Assembly (NCBI GenBank): GCA_038502055.1
Contig: JAXRKN010000044.1
Coordinates: 6,766,501 to 6,830,500, forward strand
Length of the DNA: 64,000 nucleotides
Direction of reading: 5' to 3'
DNA from: Tanytarsus gracilentus
Lineage: Eukaryota; Arthropoda; Insecta; Diptera; Chironomidae
Both the position numbers and the translations under genes were made by a program. Shown here piece by piece: positions 52,291 through 64,000 of this stretch; positions within the stretch are counted from its first letter, which is position 1; each line of letters starts with the position of its first letter. The notes under the pieces are model-generated. The model ran no database searches and was not told the origin of the DNA. It saw only the letters and a list, made by a program, of their open reading frames with translations.

Positions 52291-54930
52291 TCATCGTGGA
52301 TATTTAAATGCTGATTTTCGGTGAAAATGAGATTGCAGTCGTTACATTTGAAAGTCTCTTTTGTGGTTAAATGAATTTTAAGATGGTTCTTGAGCACTGG
52401 CTTGTGGGAAAATCTTTTATCGCAAACCTTACATTTGAATGGTTTTTCTTGGGTGTGCTGTCGAGTGTGAATGACCAAGTCTTGCTTTCTAATAAAAGCT
52501 TTAGGACAAAAAGCACAAAGAAAGTCTTTTTTGTTCTCATGGAGCTTTTTATGATATAAAAATGGCGCGATGAATTTAAAACTTATACCGCAAATGTGAC
52601 AAACATAGAAATTTTTCTCCTGAACGTGCTTTCTCATGTGTACACTTAGCTGTATTTTATTAAATAGTCGATGATTGCAGAGATCACAAGTAAATTTTCT
52701 CAAACTCATCTCAATTTTCTTATGACTTTGAACGTGATTTGAATATTCTTCGCAGGCAGTGAAAAATTGACCGCATGTGATGCAAATAAGAACACCGTCG
52801 TGTGATTCGATGTGAGTTTTAAAGTCATTAAAAAGTTTGAAATTATCATTACAATATCCACAAAATCTTGCCACTTTCTTTCCGTCCAAATGCACTTGTG
52901 TCATGTGTTTTTCTTTTTGATATTTGTTTGTCAAAATCTCGTGACAAATTTTACATTTAAATTCATGTTGCGCTTTTTGTTTGATGTTTTCATGAACGCC
53001 TTTTTGATGCCTGAATAAAGCACTCGACGACAAGAAGCTCTTTTGGCATTCATGACACTGATGTTTTCCTGAATTTTCATCGCTATGATAAAAATCAAAG
53101 TGGTTCTTTAAATCGTAACGATTTCCAAAAATTTTCCCACAAATCGAACATTTATGACTTTTCATTTTGTAATGAACAATTTTTAGATGACGATCCATTG
53201 CCGATTTAAAGCTGAAGATTTTCGAGCAAATTTCACAAATAAATTTGTTATCGCCATGAATGGCTTCAATGTGCATTTTTAAATTTCTCTCTTTCATAAA
53301 AGTTTTATTGCACAATTTGCAGGTTCTCGCAAGCTTTGACGTCTCACTATGATGTCCCGTGAAGTGTTGCTGCAGATCAAAATTTGTTCCAAACTTCCAG
53401 CCACATTGAGATTGAGTGCATACAAATTTTTTCTTCTTCTCATGAACAATTTTACGGTGTCTTTCGAGAGCCGATTTAAAGCTAAATTTCCGATCACATT
53501 CACTGCAATTGAAAGTGTGATCTGTGTGAATGGCGAGATGGTGATCTCGTAAGTGCTGCATTTTGTTAAACTCCTTTTTACATACGCTACATTGAAGAGG
53601 ATTTTTATCATCTTTTATGTGAATTATAATCATGTGCTTTTGAATTAATGACTTTGAAGTGAATATTTTAAAGCACAAGTCGCACGAAAATTTGATTGAA
53701 TTTAATTTTTCATTTTCCAAGTCACTTTTGTCTTCCATTTTCACTCGAGTCAGTTCTGTTTCACCGATTTTATCGTCTTTAATTTCATGTTTAATTGAAA
53801 TCAAACCAAAACTCGTATCACTCGTATCTTCCTCGATTGTTTCCATAGATTTTTCAACTTTCACAAATTCAACGGGTTTATCGTTGTAATTTTTAAATTC
53901 ATCACTCTTTCCTCTAAAATCGTCTTTAAAATCATCAGATTGTTTGAACTTTGATTTACCTTCGTGTGTTTTTAGGTGCCTCCTCAACTGAAACTTTTCA
54001 GCATATCCTTTTTTACAAAAATCACAGAAGAAATTTCTAAAGGTCGAGTGGACGCTTTTTACGTGAATTCGAAGGTCTTTTGGTCTTGGAAATTTTTTAT
54101 AGCAGCTATCGCAGGTGTGCTTAAGATCATTGTGCTTAGTCTCGTAATGACTTTTGATGTCCATAGAGTTTTCTTTGCAAATTGTACAATAAGTTGTATC
54201 TTTAACAATCGAGTGCGATCTTTTATGCTTTGTTAATTGACTATTTTCGCCTTTAATTGAAATGTTAACAGAACGAGTCAATTTAAATTCTAATAAACTT
54301 ACCAAATGCTTTATTACAGAGAGGACAGTGGAAATTTTTTTGCTTTTCGTGAACCGTGAGGATGTGCCGATTCAAGCCTGAATTTTTATTAAACTTTTTG
54401 AGACAAATTTTGCATTCGAAGATTCTCAAATTCATATGAACTGTTTTATTATGACTCGAGAGGCATAAAACTATCTTTTTGCACAATGGACATTCCTTAG
54501 GACTCTTCTCTGTCTTATGCTCTCTCATATGAGTGTTGTATCGACTTCTAATATTAAAATTTAAGCCACATTGCTCACACTTGAATGGATCTCTTTTTTC
54601 TTTATCGTGAACTCGCTGATGTTGAATTAAATCAGCTCGAGTGTTGTAAGCCTTTGGGCATACATTACATAGATAGGTCCTGGCGTTAACATGATGAGCG
54701 ATATGATATTGAAGATTGTATTGACCTAAAAATTATTTTTAAGAGTTAGATTTATTTTAAAATCTTAATTAAATTCTTAATTAAAATTTAAACTCACTTG
54801 TGAAAGTTTTTTGACACTGACTGCAAATAAACTCTTTTTTAGTGTCTTTATGGCTGAACCTCAAATGAAAATTATATTTCGTTCGCTCAACGAGAACTCC
54901 ACAGACATCGCATATCACTTCATCGCTCAT
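52233..54930 (-). CDS. Multi-C2H2 zinc-finger protein A (ZnF-A), C-terminus truncated by hAT insertion
   Basis: Probable nuclear DNA-binding protein, ortholog not recognised. Exons (minus) are 54798-54930 (ATG at 54930), 54303-54725 and 52233-54250; the introns are 72 and 52 bp. The present frame is 857 residues with about 26 C2H2 fingers, several degenerate, in two blocks separated by an acidic linker (about residues 260-370). Two fingers are split by introns (KTFT|SQYNLQYH and NKAFG|ENSQLTKH). No ZAD domain is present. The last genuine residues are LNIHDDKF; the following PGGGRLGYKFFGYIKI is translated from the hAT terminal repeat and ends at its stop. The final finger lies beyond the insertion at 50934-51066. 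It is a paralogue of ZnF-B with the same exon phases around the NYNLQYH finger. Confidence 0.88.
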
Positions 54931-55098
54931 GATCGTCAAACATTAATTAACTAGAGCAAAATATTATTTTAATTGAAATTTTGTTTGTTTTTGTTTACAA
55001 TTTTTTTTTCTAAAAAAATTAGTTCACAGTTTTGCCGTCACAAGTCAGTGGCGCTTATCTTACGAAAAAAATATTTGAATTTAGTGAAATTAATAAAA
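54931..55098. promoter_or_regulatory. Divergent promoter, ZnF-A / Naa20
   Basis: Only 168 bp lie between the two start codons, which point away from each other, so transcription start sites of both genes must be in this AT-rich stretch. No core promoter motif was recognised. Confidence 0.45.
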
Positions 55099-55669
55099 AT
55101 GACAGCTTTACGGCCATTCGTCTGCAATGACATGTTTAAATTCAATGGAGTGAATCTTGATGCGTTGACGGAAACTTACGGTTTATCTTTTTATATGCAG
55201 TATCTCGCTCACTGGCCGGAATATTTTCAAGGCATGTAAAATTTTAAATTTCAAAAATAAATTAAAAACAATTTATTTAATTCTAGTTGCGGAATCTCCA
55301 AGCGGTGAAATAATGGGATATATTATGGGTAAGGCGGAAGGACAAGGAACAAATTGGCATGGTCATGTAACTGCTCTCAGTGTCTCACCCGATTATCGGC
55401 GTCTCGGTCTTGCCGCACTTCTCATGAAGTTCCTCGAGGATGTGTCTGAAAAAAAAAGATGCTTCTTCGTTGACCTATTTGTGAGGGTCAGCAATCAAAT
55501 TGCCATCAACATGTATCAATTACTCGGCTATATCGTTTATCGAACTGTACTCGAGTACTATTCAGGAGACGAGAACGCTTATGATATGCGAAAAGCACTG
55601 AAGAGAGATGTCGAAAAGAAATCTATGATACCTTTGAGTGCTCCTGTGCGGCCAGAAGATATTGATTGA
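55099..55669 (+). CDS. Naa20: N-alpha-acetyltransferase 20, NatB catalytic subunit
   Basis: Catalytic subunit of NatB, which acetylates Met-Asp/Glu/Asn/Gln N-termini on ribosomes with Naa25. Exons 55099-55231 and 55287-55669 give 171 residues. The sequence is very conserved: MTALRPFVCNDMFKFNGVNL, then ETYGLSFYMQYLAHWPEYFQ at the junction with VAESPSGEIMGYIMGKAEG, and the acetyl-CoA loop RRLGLAA in the GNAT fold. It ends with the YDMRKAL segment typical of the family. The junction works only with a GC donor (CAAG|GCATGT) and a normal acceptor (ttctag|TT); the nearest GT two bases later leads to a stop after a few codons. The gene lies between the two zinc-finger paralogues on the opposite strand. 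Confidence 0.95.
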
Positions 55670-55727
55670 TAATAATAAATTAATGTTTAATGAATTTAAA
55701 AATTACTTTTTATTTTCAAAATTAAAA

Positions 55728-58700
55728 TTATAAAACTGAAGCTTTCAAGTGCTTGGTGTTGTGTCTATCCAAATTAAATTGATGTGTGAATGTTGAATTG
55801 CAAATGAAGCATCGGTAAGGTCTTTTTTCCGGATGATTTATTTCATTGTGATGGTCCAAGTCTTTCTTTTTATTGCCGAATGCAACGTTGCATAATTCGC
55901 ACTTGTAAATTTTCATTGTTTGTGGATGAGTCTGGAGGTGACTGTTGAGCGCTTGTTGGAGGTGAAAGCCATGCGAACAAACTGGACATCTAAAAATAAT
56001 TTATTTAGAAAATGCCTGTTAAATTTTTTAAAAACTTACTTGAACGGTTTCTCTATTGTATGCTCCTTCTGAACATGATACTTCAGGTCGACATTTCTAA
56101 CGAATTTCTTTTTGCACACCTTGCATGGAATTGTTCCTTCATTATGATACAGTCGATGAGTGTAGAGCGATGATGCAATTTTAAATCCTTTACCACAAAT
56201 TTCGCAAGTATGAAGTTCAGGTGCGGTCGTATGCTTAGTTAGGTGAACGATCATTTGAGCTTTAGAGAAAGTTCGATGAGGACAAAAATCGCATTGAAAT
56301 TTACGAAGATGCATCTGTATTCGAGAATGAATTCGTTCATGGACCTTAAGATCTTCTACAGTGTAATGAGGATCGCCACATGTTATACAAATATAAACGC
56401 CAGGATGCGATTCAATGTGCTGTTTGTATTCTTCATAGAGTTTAATTTCAACTTTACAATAGCCACATTGTCGAAGTGGTTTCTTGCCAAGAAGATGGAC
56501 TTGTGTCACGTGACGTCCTGCTTTGTCGCTACGCAAAAGAGGCTCTTCACAAAACGGACACTTGTTTCGGTGCCTCATTAACATTCCACCATGCATATAA
56601 TAGTTGTGTCTTTTGCGTGTTGATTCATTATGGAACTGCATGCCGCATTGTACACACACAATATCGCTCCTGGTTGATTTACGATTTAAATTGTGATGAT
56701 GATCAATGTGTAGTTTAATTTCGTTCTTTGTCCCGGCCATAAAATTACATTGAGGACACTTTTGTGTACGTCCTTTCAAATGAAAAATTAGCCGGTGCCT
56801 GTAGAGGGCGGATTTGAAGCTGTAAGATTTATCGCACATGTCACAAGGGAATCGAATTTCTTTGTGTCTCGAATCGATATGGAAATTTAAGCTTATTTGA
56901 GAGCAATAAGTTTTACCACAAAAACTACACATCAATTTCGAGTCTTTATCGTCGTGGTTTTCCTTGTTGTGTTCTCTTAGCTCGCGAAGCGATAAAAATT
57001 CAAGTTTGCACATGTCACAATTAAACTTTTCATGAACTAATTTAAAGTGTTCGAGACGGCTCTTATGACTATCGAACGTTATGTTACACACTTTGCAATG
57101 CTCTTCATTATCTTTTTCAAAATGATTTTCCAAGAAATGATCTCGATATTCTAAAACACTTTTAAACACCTCAAAGCACAATCGACATCGAACTTGAAGC
57201 TTCTTTCCATCCTTCTCTAGTGGATATTTCTCAACAAGTAATTTAAATGGATACTCGTCGTTAACTTTTCTCTTCTTTCTGGGCGGTGATTTAATTTCTT
57301 CTTCTTTAATTTTAATATCAGAATTAGTTTCTTCGTCAGATGAACTTGTGTAATTTATACTCCAGTCTTCATCGTCGAGATTGTCAACCTCATAGTCGCT
57401 GGTGGAACTTTTTGTGTTTTCTTCATGATACATTTCTTCATTTTCACTTTCCTCATGTTTGATGTTTGAGACGAAAAAAACTTCTGCTGTTTCCTGGATG
57501 GACTCGATTGGTTCCTGCTTGACATCTCTGCTTTCACCGCCATAGTCATCGTGGGCAATCATCAGCATAGGGTAACTGATAATTGCCTCAACATGGTCCA
57601 TCGGCTCTTGTTTAATTTCAATGTACTCATTTTCAACTGTCTTGTCATTCTTCATAATTTTAGGGGGTTTCTTCACTCGATGTATTGCTTCATGCTTTGT
57701 AAGCAGCGATTTAAATGCAAATCTTTTGTCACATGTTGAACATTTAAACTTTGCATTCGTTTTACTTTCATGCTTTTGTTTTTTGTGATAAGTTAATGAT
57801 GAAGCAGTATTAAACCGAACGTGACAAATATCGCAAATAAATTGTAAATCATCATGTAATTGATCAAAGTGCTCCTTCACATCCTCAACCGTAACCTTAC
57901 AGATTTTGCAGAATTTCCCAAAATTTCTATCCTCGTGGAATCTCTTCATGTGCTTATTTAAATCTCCTTTGTCACTAAATCTCTTGTCGCAATACTCGCA
58001 CTCGAAATCTTTTACTTTTTCATGAACGCTTAAAATATGGCGAATAACACTTCGAGGATAGTTGAAATGCTTGCCGCAAATCGAGCAGTCGAGGACTCTT
58101 GAAGGAGTCTCTTGGCTATTTTTTATATCTTCAGCAATATGATTCTGGATGTGGCATCGAAGGTGATATAAATCTCCATATCCATGTCCACATAGATCGC
58201 ATATATAAGCCTCGTTTTGATGTTTCATTAGCTTATGCCGTCGGATTTCACGTTCTGTTAAGAATTTACGATGGCAAACATCGCAGGTGAAAAGAAAATC
58301 TTTATGAGCTGTCTCGTCGTGTAGTTTAATGTCATCGAAGTATTTTTTGCAGTATGTACAGTAAGTTCCATTGCGGCCTTGCTGATGAATCAACTCGTGC
58401 TTGCGTCTATCGTTTGGATTACCGAAAGCCTTTCCACATATAATACATAAATATTTCTTAAGTCCCAAGTGAACAACATCTGTATGTCTCTTCAGCGACT
58501 CCTTCTTCACGAATTCCTTATTGCAATGCTCACATTTTAACAGTTTTCTTTCAGTCGAATGAACAGTCATGTGCTCGCTCAGATGCCACGCACTTGAAAG
58601 CACTTTTTGGCACACTTTGCATTCTAATACTCCAATTTTTTTCCCGTGGGTTTTCATGTGGGTTTTATACCTGTGTTCAAGTAAAAATCAAAAAAGTCGT

Positions 58701-59154
58701 ATTATATTAATATTTTCAATACTGAGCACTTGGATGTTTAAACTTCGAATGATTTAAAACTCTCCTTTAATATCTTAAACATTACTTTTACTCACCTGCT
58801 CTGTATGTCAAAGAATTCACCGCATTCATCACATCGGTAATTCAATTTTCCTTTATCGTGCGTCCTCTTATGCTGGCTTAAATCAGCCTGTGTATTGTAT
58901 GCATTTGGACACTGGTCACACACAAAGTTCTTGAGATTATAGTGATGCGCGAGATGATATTGAAGATTATAGTTACTCGTAAATTGTTTTTGGCACAACT
59001 CACATTTAAATTCTTTTTTCACTTTTGTTTTTATTTCCTTATGAGCATATCTGGCGTGCATTCGATATTTACTGATTTCTACATGATCGCCACATACCTC
59101 ACAGAATATTTTTCCATCAACTCTGGCTATCGAACAATTATTAAATCGTTGCAT
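55728..59154 (-). CDS. Multi-C2H2 zinc-finger protein B (ZnF-B)
   Basis: Probable nuclear DNA-binding protein; no named ortholog recognised. Exons (minus) are 58796-59154 (ATG at 59154), 56040-58670 and 55728-55989, total 1083 residues with about 31 C2H2 or near-C2H2 fingers. Fingers 1-15 fill about residues 20-445. An acidic linker follows (about 450-590) with three IKQEP/VKQEP/IKIKEEE motifs that fit SUMO sites and a basic patch PPRKKRK that could be a nuclear signal. Then come 16 more fingers. Introns split fingers at DIQSR|YKTH and before CPVCSHGF. The first four fingers match those of ZnF-A closely (NYNLQYHLAHH, AYNTQADLSQHKRTH), and the last (HPEKRPYRCFICNSTF) matches the finger ZnF-A has lost, so the two arose by tandem duplication. 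Confidence 0.9.
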
Positions 59155-59580
59155 TTTTAATTTTTTTAAAATTTACAATTCTGAAAAAGTTTTGTCTTCT
59201 TTTTCTCTTTTGTTTACTTGTTTTACGTAAACTTACATAACGCGTAAGAATTTTAAAAAATTGTTATCCGTTAAAAAATTAAACTCCAATTTAAAATAAA
59301 ATAAAATAAAAGTTATTATTTTGAAAGTTATTAATCTGTTCCTTTATTTTACAACTTTAATTTCTCATCATTTTTTCAAAAAAATATTCGTTTATTTTGA
59401 CAAAGAAAAAAACAATGAATATTATAAATTTATTTATTAATTTTAATGAAACAAACAGTTCTATTCCCTCTCAAAATAATTTGATTATCTAATTTATAAT
59501 TTTGTAATAAATTAACATTAAGTACACTGACAATATTAATTTCAAGACCTTGTGCATATTTATTTGAAAATTAGTTGTGA
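59155..59580. other. Intergenic DNA between myosin VIIa and ZnF-B
   Basis: AT-rich sequence of 426 bp with poly-A and poly-T runs. It must contain the myosin 3'UTR and the ZnF-B promoter, since both genes are on the minus strand. No RNA gene or repeat seen. Confidence 0.5.
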
Positions 59581-62500
59581 TTATTTTACTCTAATTGATC
59601 TCTGCTTGTTCATATTGCTTAACATCAATGAGATGTATGATGTCAATAGATCATCCATTTTATATCCTAAGCTGGTTTCGCATAACAATTTTGAGCCACG
59701 AACCAAATTACCGATTGTCATGTGGAAGTACGTATTGCCGGATGACCAGTTACTGATTCTCGTGAACGGGTGGGTTACCAGAATGTCCTAAAATTAACAA
59801 ATATTTTATTGAAAATTTTAACATTTCAAATCAACAAACCTTGTTTTGAGGATGAATTAGACTAACGCCATGCTTATTGATAGCGATGAGCAACATCTCG
59901 GGATAATTTGGCTCTGTCGTTTGTTTGATTTCAAAGAAGGCCGATCCAAATGTGGGCCAACGATACACGATTTTGAGAAAGGCAATTTTTGCGTCCTCAG
60001 GGCTCATCCCACTGTCTTGATTGTATGCTGACACAATAGCACGCTTCCAATCATTTGAACCTTGCAGCTTAATCAAATCGGACGGAACGAGTTCTCTGAG
60101 CATTTGCCTGCAATAACGGAACATTTAAAATATGAAAAAAGTTGCATTAAAACATTAACTTACGGTATGGCCTGCAATTCCTGTTTGCTATCTCCAAAAC
60201 GAACACGATAAACTAATGCGGCTAACTTGAATGCCTCCTCCTTCGTACACTTGTGATAGCCACGAAGAAGCTTAGGCAATTCTTGATGATAGTGGAAAAT
60301 AAGATCAGCATTTTTATCCTTTCCTGGAACCGTATTTGTCCACAGCTTCTTCATGAAGAACACTTGATAGGTGAATTGAGGAGTGGTGCCGTCACGCGTT
60401 GGTCGTGCTTTCTTTATCCAATCAGTCAAATGTCGAACGAAATCGAAAAAGAAATCTCCCTCGGGAACGGAAATAACCTAAAGAGAGATAATAATGAGCT
60501 TTTCTAAAGAGCTTTTAAAAAAAGCTTTTAATTACCTTATCAGCAATTTTAACAAAAAGACTAAAACCTTCACTCGATCTCAAGTTAAGACGCTGTGAAA
60601 TATTCTGACAAAAGTCTTTAGCTCTTGTTGATGAATCGACCTCGAATGCTTCGTCTGTATCATCAGGAAAGTAAACTTTATGGAAGATTTGTGTTGTTTT
60701 ATGTTGAATTGCTTCAACTTCAACTTGATGCGGCGGATACTTCCTCTGACCATTTCTCAGTGTTTTCTGTAGTCGATGAAGTGAATCTTGCGATATTGGA
60801 TGACGATGACTTCGGAGGAAAAGCATAAGTTCCTTCTGCAGACCCTGACTACATGTAAAGAGTCCCGTTGCCAGCCACATCAACTCCCATCCCCTCTCCT
60901 CCGATATTCTATTTCGATTGTCTGTAAGTTGTCTCATAATTTGACAGTAAATTTCATCACGAAGAATTTCATGCTTCAGTGGTCCATCAAAAATGTGATC
61001 AGTTATTTCATTGCCAATTCGCGGTCGCTTCGATGGCAAGTCACCCATATATTTCATTATGGCAGTGAAAGCAAAACAAGCTTCCTCGGAGAGTTCTTCT
61101 TTTGCGAGGAGTTTTTTGAGCAGTGGCTGCTTTAGTGGTTCTCGTGAGTATTTCCACAGCTCATCACCGCCACGCTTTGAGCTTAACGTTAGTGTTTTTG
61201 ACATTGTTCTCTTAGGTGGTGGTCGGAAGTGATCGAGAGCATATTCTAAAAGATTGTGCGGTTTTTCTCTCGTTTCAGTTCCTCCATTTGAGTATGCAGC
61301 ACTCAGTCGTCTGCCATTTGTAATGCCTTCAATACTGAACAATGCTAAAATATCTTGTGGGGGTTTTGATAAGGTGGGAAGAACATAAACAGTTTCGGCT
61401 GGAAAATCGCCACGATCTTGTGTGCGCTCACATCGACCGATGCACCATCCATTGTTGAGAACTGTTTCACCAGTGCTCTCTTCTTCGAGAATAATTAAAT
61501 CGCCTTTGAGGAATGAGAGGAAACTTGTGCCTTCACCCGGTGATCGATAGTCTTGCAATGCAATGACAAATTTTGAGCGTTTCTTTAAACCTTCGAGGAA
61601 GAACACAACAAGATCTCTAATGTCCTCGGCGTTTGGACTTTGGAATGTAAACTCTTCAGCTCTGACCGTCGATAAACTGAAAGTCTGTGTAAAAACTTTA
61701 TTTGTCTTTTGACTCGACACCGCCGTAATTTCCGGGAATGAAAGTTCAAGTAGCACTTGCTCTTGATCGTCGACCACATAAACTCCCGTCCAATTTACCG
61801 CAATGATGACATCATTCTTGGGTAAATTCGGTCCGCTGTTTCGATAAGCTTCGTAGAATCGTGAGAAGAGCAATGGCCATTTGTATTTTGCATAGCTAAC
61901 GACATCCTCTTTAACACGCAGTGCGGCAACTTTATCGCTATCTTTTAAGTAATAACTTTTCTTATAAGCCTGCAAAATTAATGTTGACCATCGTTCCATT
62001 GCCTTTTCAATGCCAGTCAAACAGTAGTCGGGTATAAAGTTGGGTATGAGTGAAAAGAGTCGATCCATTGACATGTCTATGTTGTATTCAATGTAGTACT
62101 GCTGTGCTGCAATCATCGCCAAGTCTTCTTCTTTATCGCAACGATATTCACCAAATTTAACGCCTCGAACGACTTGCTGATAAATTAAATTTGTTGCCAC
62201 TTGATCTTCTGTTGGGTCGTGCCATGGTGCAAAAATTTCCTTTCTGAAAAACAGCCGCCATGGTGCATTTCTCTCTAAAAATTAAAACTTTAGTAATGAA
62301 ATTTTATTAAAGAATTAAAATTTTCACCTTGAGCTCCTTGTTCCTTCGCATATTGTTCACACTGAGAAATTGCATCCATAACATGATCACCGCCACTGCC
62401 GAGCGATGAAACTTTATCAAATAGTGCAATGTAAAGTGAAAATCCAAATTGATCTTTGAGCTGTATTTTATCAGAAAGTTGATTGCAAAGCTCTCGAGCT

Positions 62501-64000
62501 GTTGTTGCACTGTCAGCGAGAAGAGTTTTCGTGTTGCCGTCCATGAATGTGATTGGAAGCATAATTGGCTTTTTAGATTTCGTAGCTTGCAATTCGAGCC
62601 ATGATGGTGGTTGATTTCTTGTGCCATTATTAAAAGTCCTCTTTAGTCTATCCTCACAATAAGGTGCATACCCCGGTGGACCTTCTCTAATGAACGATCT
62701 CAAATAATTGACAAATTTTTCCGATGGTGCAAAGCAACCGACACAGAGCGATAACAATATCCAGCCTCTCGCGTGCGATGACTTTGACGGATTATTCGTT
62801 AACTGCTTGCATATCTGGCAATAAACTTCATCTCGCAACTCCGCCCTCAAAATACCATGTCCAATTATGAAATGTAACTTCTCCAAATTGGACGTCGGCC
62901 GAGACTCGAGCCATGACTGATAGGAATCGGCTGTGTATTCTTCATCTTGTAGCTTCTTTCTTACATCATCGCCGAGCTTATTTTTGCGTTTCAATGTGAG
63001 CGAGACTAATTTGTGACGAATTGAACGAGGCTTTTGCTTATTCGTAAAAGATTCCGGATCGAGACCCATCATTTGTGCCTCTTGAAACTCTTTGCTACGA
63101 ATGAAATTTCTTCCGAGTGTTGCAGTGACTTTGCTCATTACTGACGTGTTGTCTCGATCCATCGATTGATATCGTGGCTCTGGAAGATCGCCAGTAAATC
63201 TTAAGATTGTTATCCATAATGCTTGTGCCGCTAATTGGTCGCCTTGCGTTTGAAGGGGTAAGAGTGGATGCTTGAGTGGTTTTCGAGAATAATAGTGAGT
63301 GATGTTGCCCTGGAAGTAGGTGGCTGCGAATTTTTGGAATTTAAACTCTGATAAATCCTCATCGTCGTCCGATTGAACGTGCATTGGAGTAATTATGTCC
63401 TAAAATAAGAAAACATAAATTTTTAAAGTGTGCTCGACTGTCAATAAAACTCAACTTACATCATCATTTTTACCGGACGGCAGATCATTGAAAACGGAAG
63501 TTTCATGGCCGCCGTGTGGTGTTGGCGCTTCGCTACTCGAGTCCGGAAGAAAGTCAAACATTGCCTCGACTAATTTGCCATCGTCGACGGGTTCATCTTG
63601 CTTACGCGCCGCATCATTTATGATATTCTTCTTCACCTCAACTACTCGTCTTTCCTCCATCTCCGTTTCCATTTCTCGTCTTTCAATCTCATTTAATCGC
63701 TCCAAATAATTCTTCTCTGCAATCTCTTTAGCACGTTTATTGCCCTGATGCTTTAATTCTTCCTCCTCCTTCATTCTCAATCGCACCGCGTCACGATGCC
63801 TTCGATATTCGAGCTTAAGTTTCTGATAGCGTTGCATGGCAATTAGTCTCCTCATGTGTGCCTGAATTTTGACTATAGCCCACATCTTGTGTCCATATTC
63901 GCGACGGGTGAGATAACCACGCATGTGTGCTTGCAGACCAACAATGTGACCACGCAAATGTCTAAAGCGATGACTCAAAATTCTCGATCGAATTAACGCT
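59581..64000 (-). CDS. ck: Myosin VIIa (crinkled) tail, 5'-partial at window edge
   Basis: Unconventional actin motor needed for actin-bundle structures such as bristles and hearing organs. Six exons (minus) lie here: 63460-64000 (open to the edge), 62328-63399, 60536-62274, 60164-60477, 59840-60107 and 59581-59787, about 1379 residues of the roughly 2160 expected. In order: last IQ motifs (VGLQAHMRGYLTRREY and VKIQAHMRRLIAMQRY), a charged single alpha-helix rich in Glu/Arg/Lys, the first MyTH4 (YYSRKPLKHPLLPL), first FERM crossing the 62328/62274 junction (FFRKEIFAPWHDP), SH3 (ALQDYRSPGEGTSFLSFLKG), second MyTH4 (YSREPLKQPLLKKL and EIYCQIMRQLTD) and second FERM ending ETSLGYKMDDLLTSYISLM. 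This IQ-MyTH4-FERM-SH3-MyTH4-FERM order is that of myosin VIIa. Motor domain and start lie beyond the right edge. Confidence 0.95.

Noticed and set aside
53976..54236. Plus-strand ORFs under the zinc-finger genes
   Set aside because: Antisense shadows of C2H2 exons; the minus frame has the repeated finger pattern.

Overview
The window looks like the nuclear genome of an insect, most likely a dipteran. A nematoceran midge is plausible but not proven. The DNA is very AT-rich, genes have several exons with GT-AG introns often only 48-55 bp long, and the gene set is an insect one: a charlatan-like zinc-finger gene, HP1, Tap42, ND-15, a sarcolamban-type muscle micropeptide and a crinkled/myosin VIIa gene. 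No prokaryotic, organellar or viral gene was seen.

Layout. (1) 1-5588, minus: six coding exons of a large C2H2 zinc-finger regulator resembling Drosophila charlatan; its C-terminus lies beyond the left edge. (2) 5.6-34.8 kb: about 29 kb with no convincing coding gene, probably the long first intron and upstream region of that regulator. A candidate leader exon lies at 28341-28980. This desert holds a hAT-type element with GC-rich ends (18536-19484), a possible LINE 3' fragment (about 25330-25483), a TA-flanked transposon-like element (30790-32350) and eight copies of a short motif identical or close to a tRNA B box. (3) 34.9-38.9 kb: a compact housekeeping block of a DNAJA2-like co-chaperone and Tipin (minus), with an HP1 gene (plus) head to head with Tipin. 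(4) 39.7-43.7 kb, plus: a gene for a 29-residue sarcolamban-like SERCA-binding membrane peptide split over two exons, which ordinary ORF finding misses. (5) 45.0-49.7 kb, minus: an HSDL1-like short-chain dehydrogenase (with an internally deleted copy of the TA element in its first intron), Tap42 and ND-15 (NDUFS5). (6) 50.05-50.8 kb, plus: an OVCA2-type serine hydrolase. (7) 50.9-59.15 kb: two paralogous multi-C2H2 genes on the minus strand, with the NatB catalytic subunit Naa20 on the plus strand between them. (8) 59.58-64.0 kb, minus: the tail of myosin VIIa, running off the right edge.

The most striking event is a 1216-bp hAT insertion (51067-52282) with a perfect 8-bp target duplication inside the last exon of the first zinc-finger gene. 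It removes the final zinc finger, whose coding remnant survives intact in frame on the far side (50934-51066). The element carries a 147-bp tandem repeat whose core also occurs inside the unrelated TA-flanked element.

The genes do not form one pathway. Head-to-head pairs (Tipin/HP1, ND-15/OVCA2-like, ZnF-A/Naa20) probably share short promoters. All exon structures are inferred from splice consensus, reading-frame continuity and family resemblance read by eye; no alignment or database search was run.
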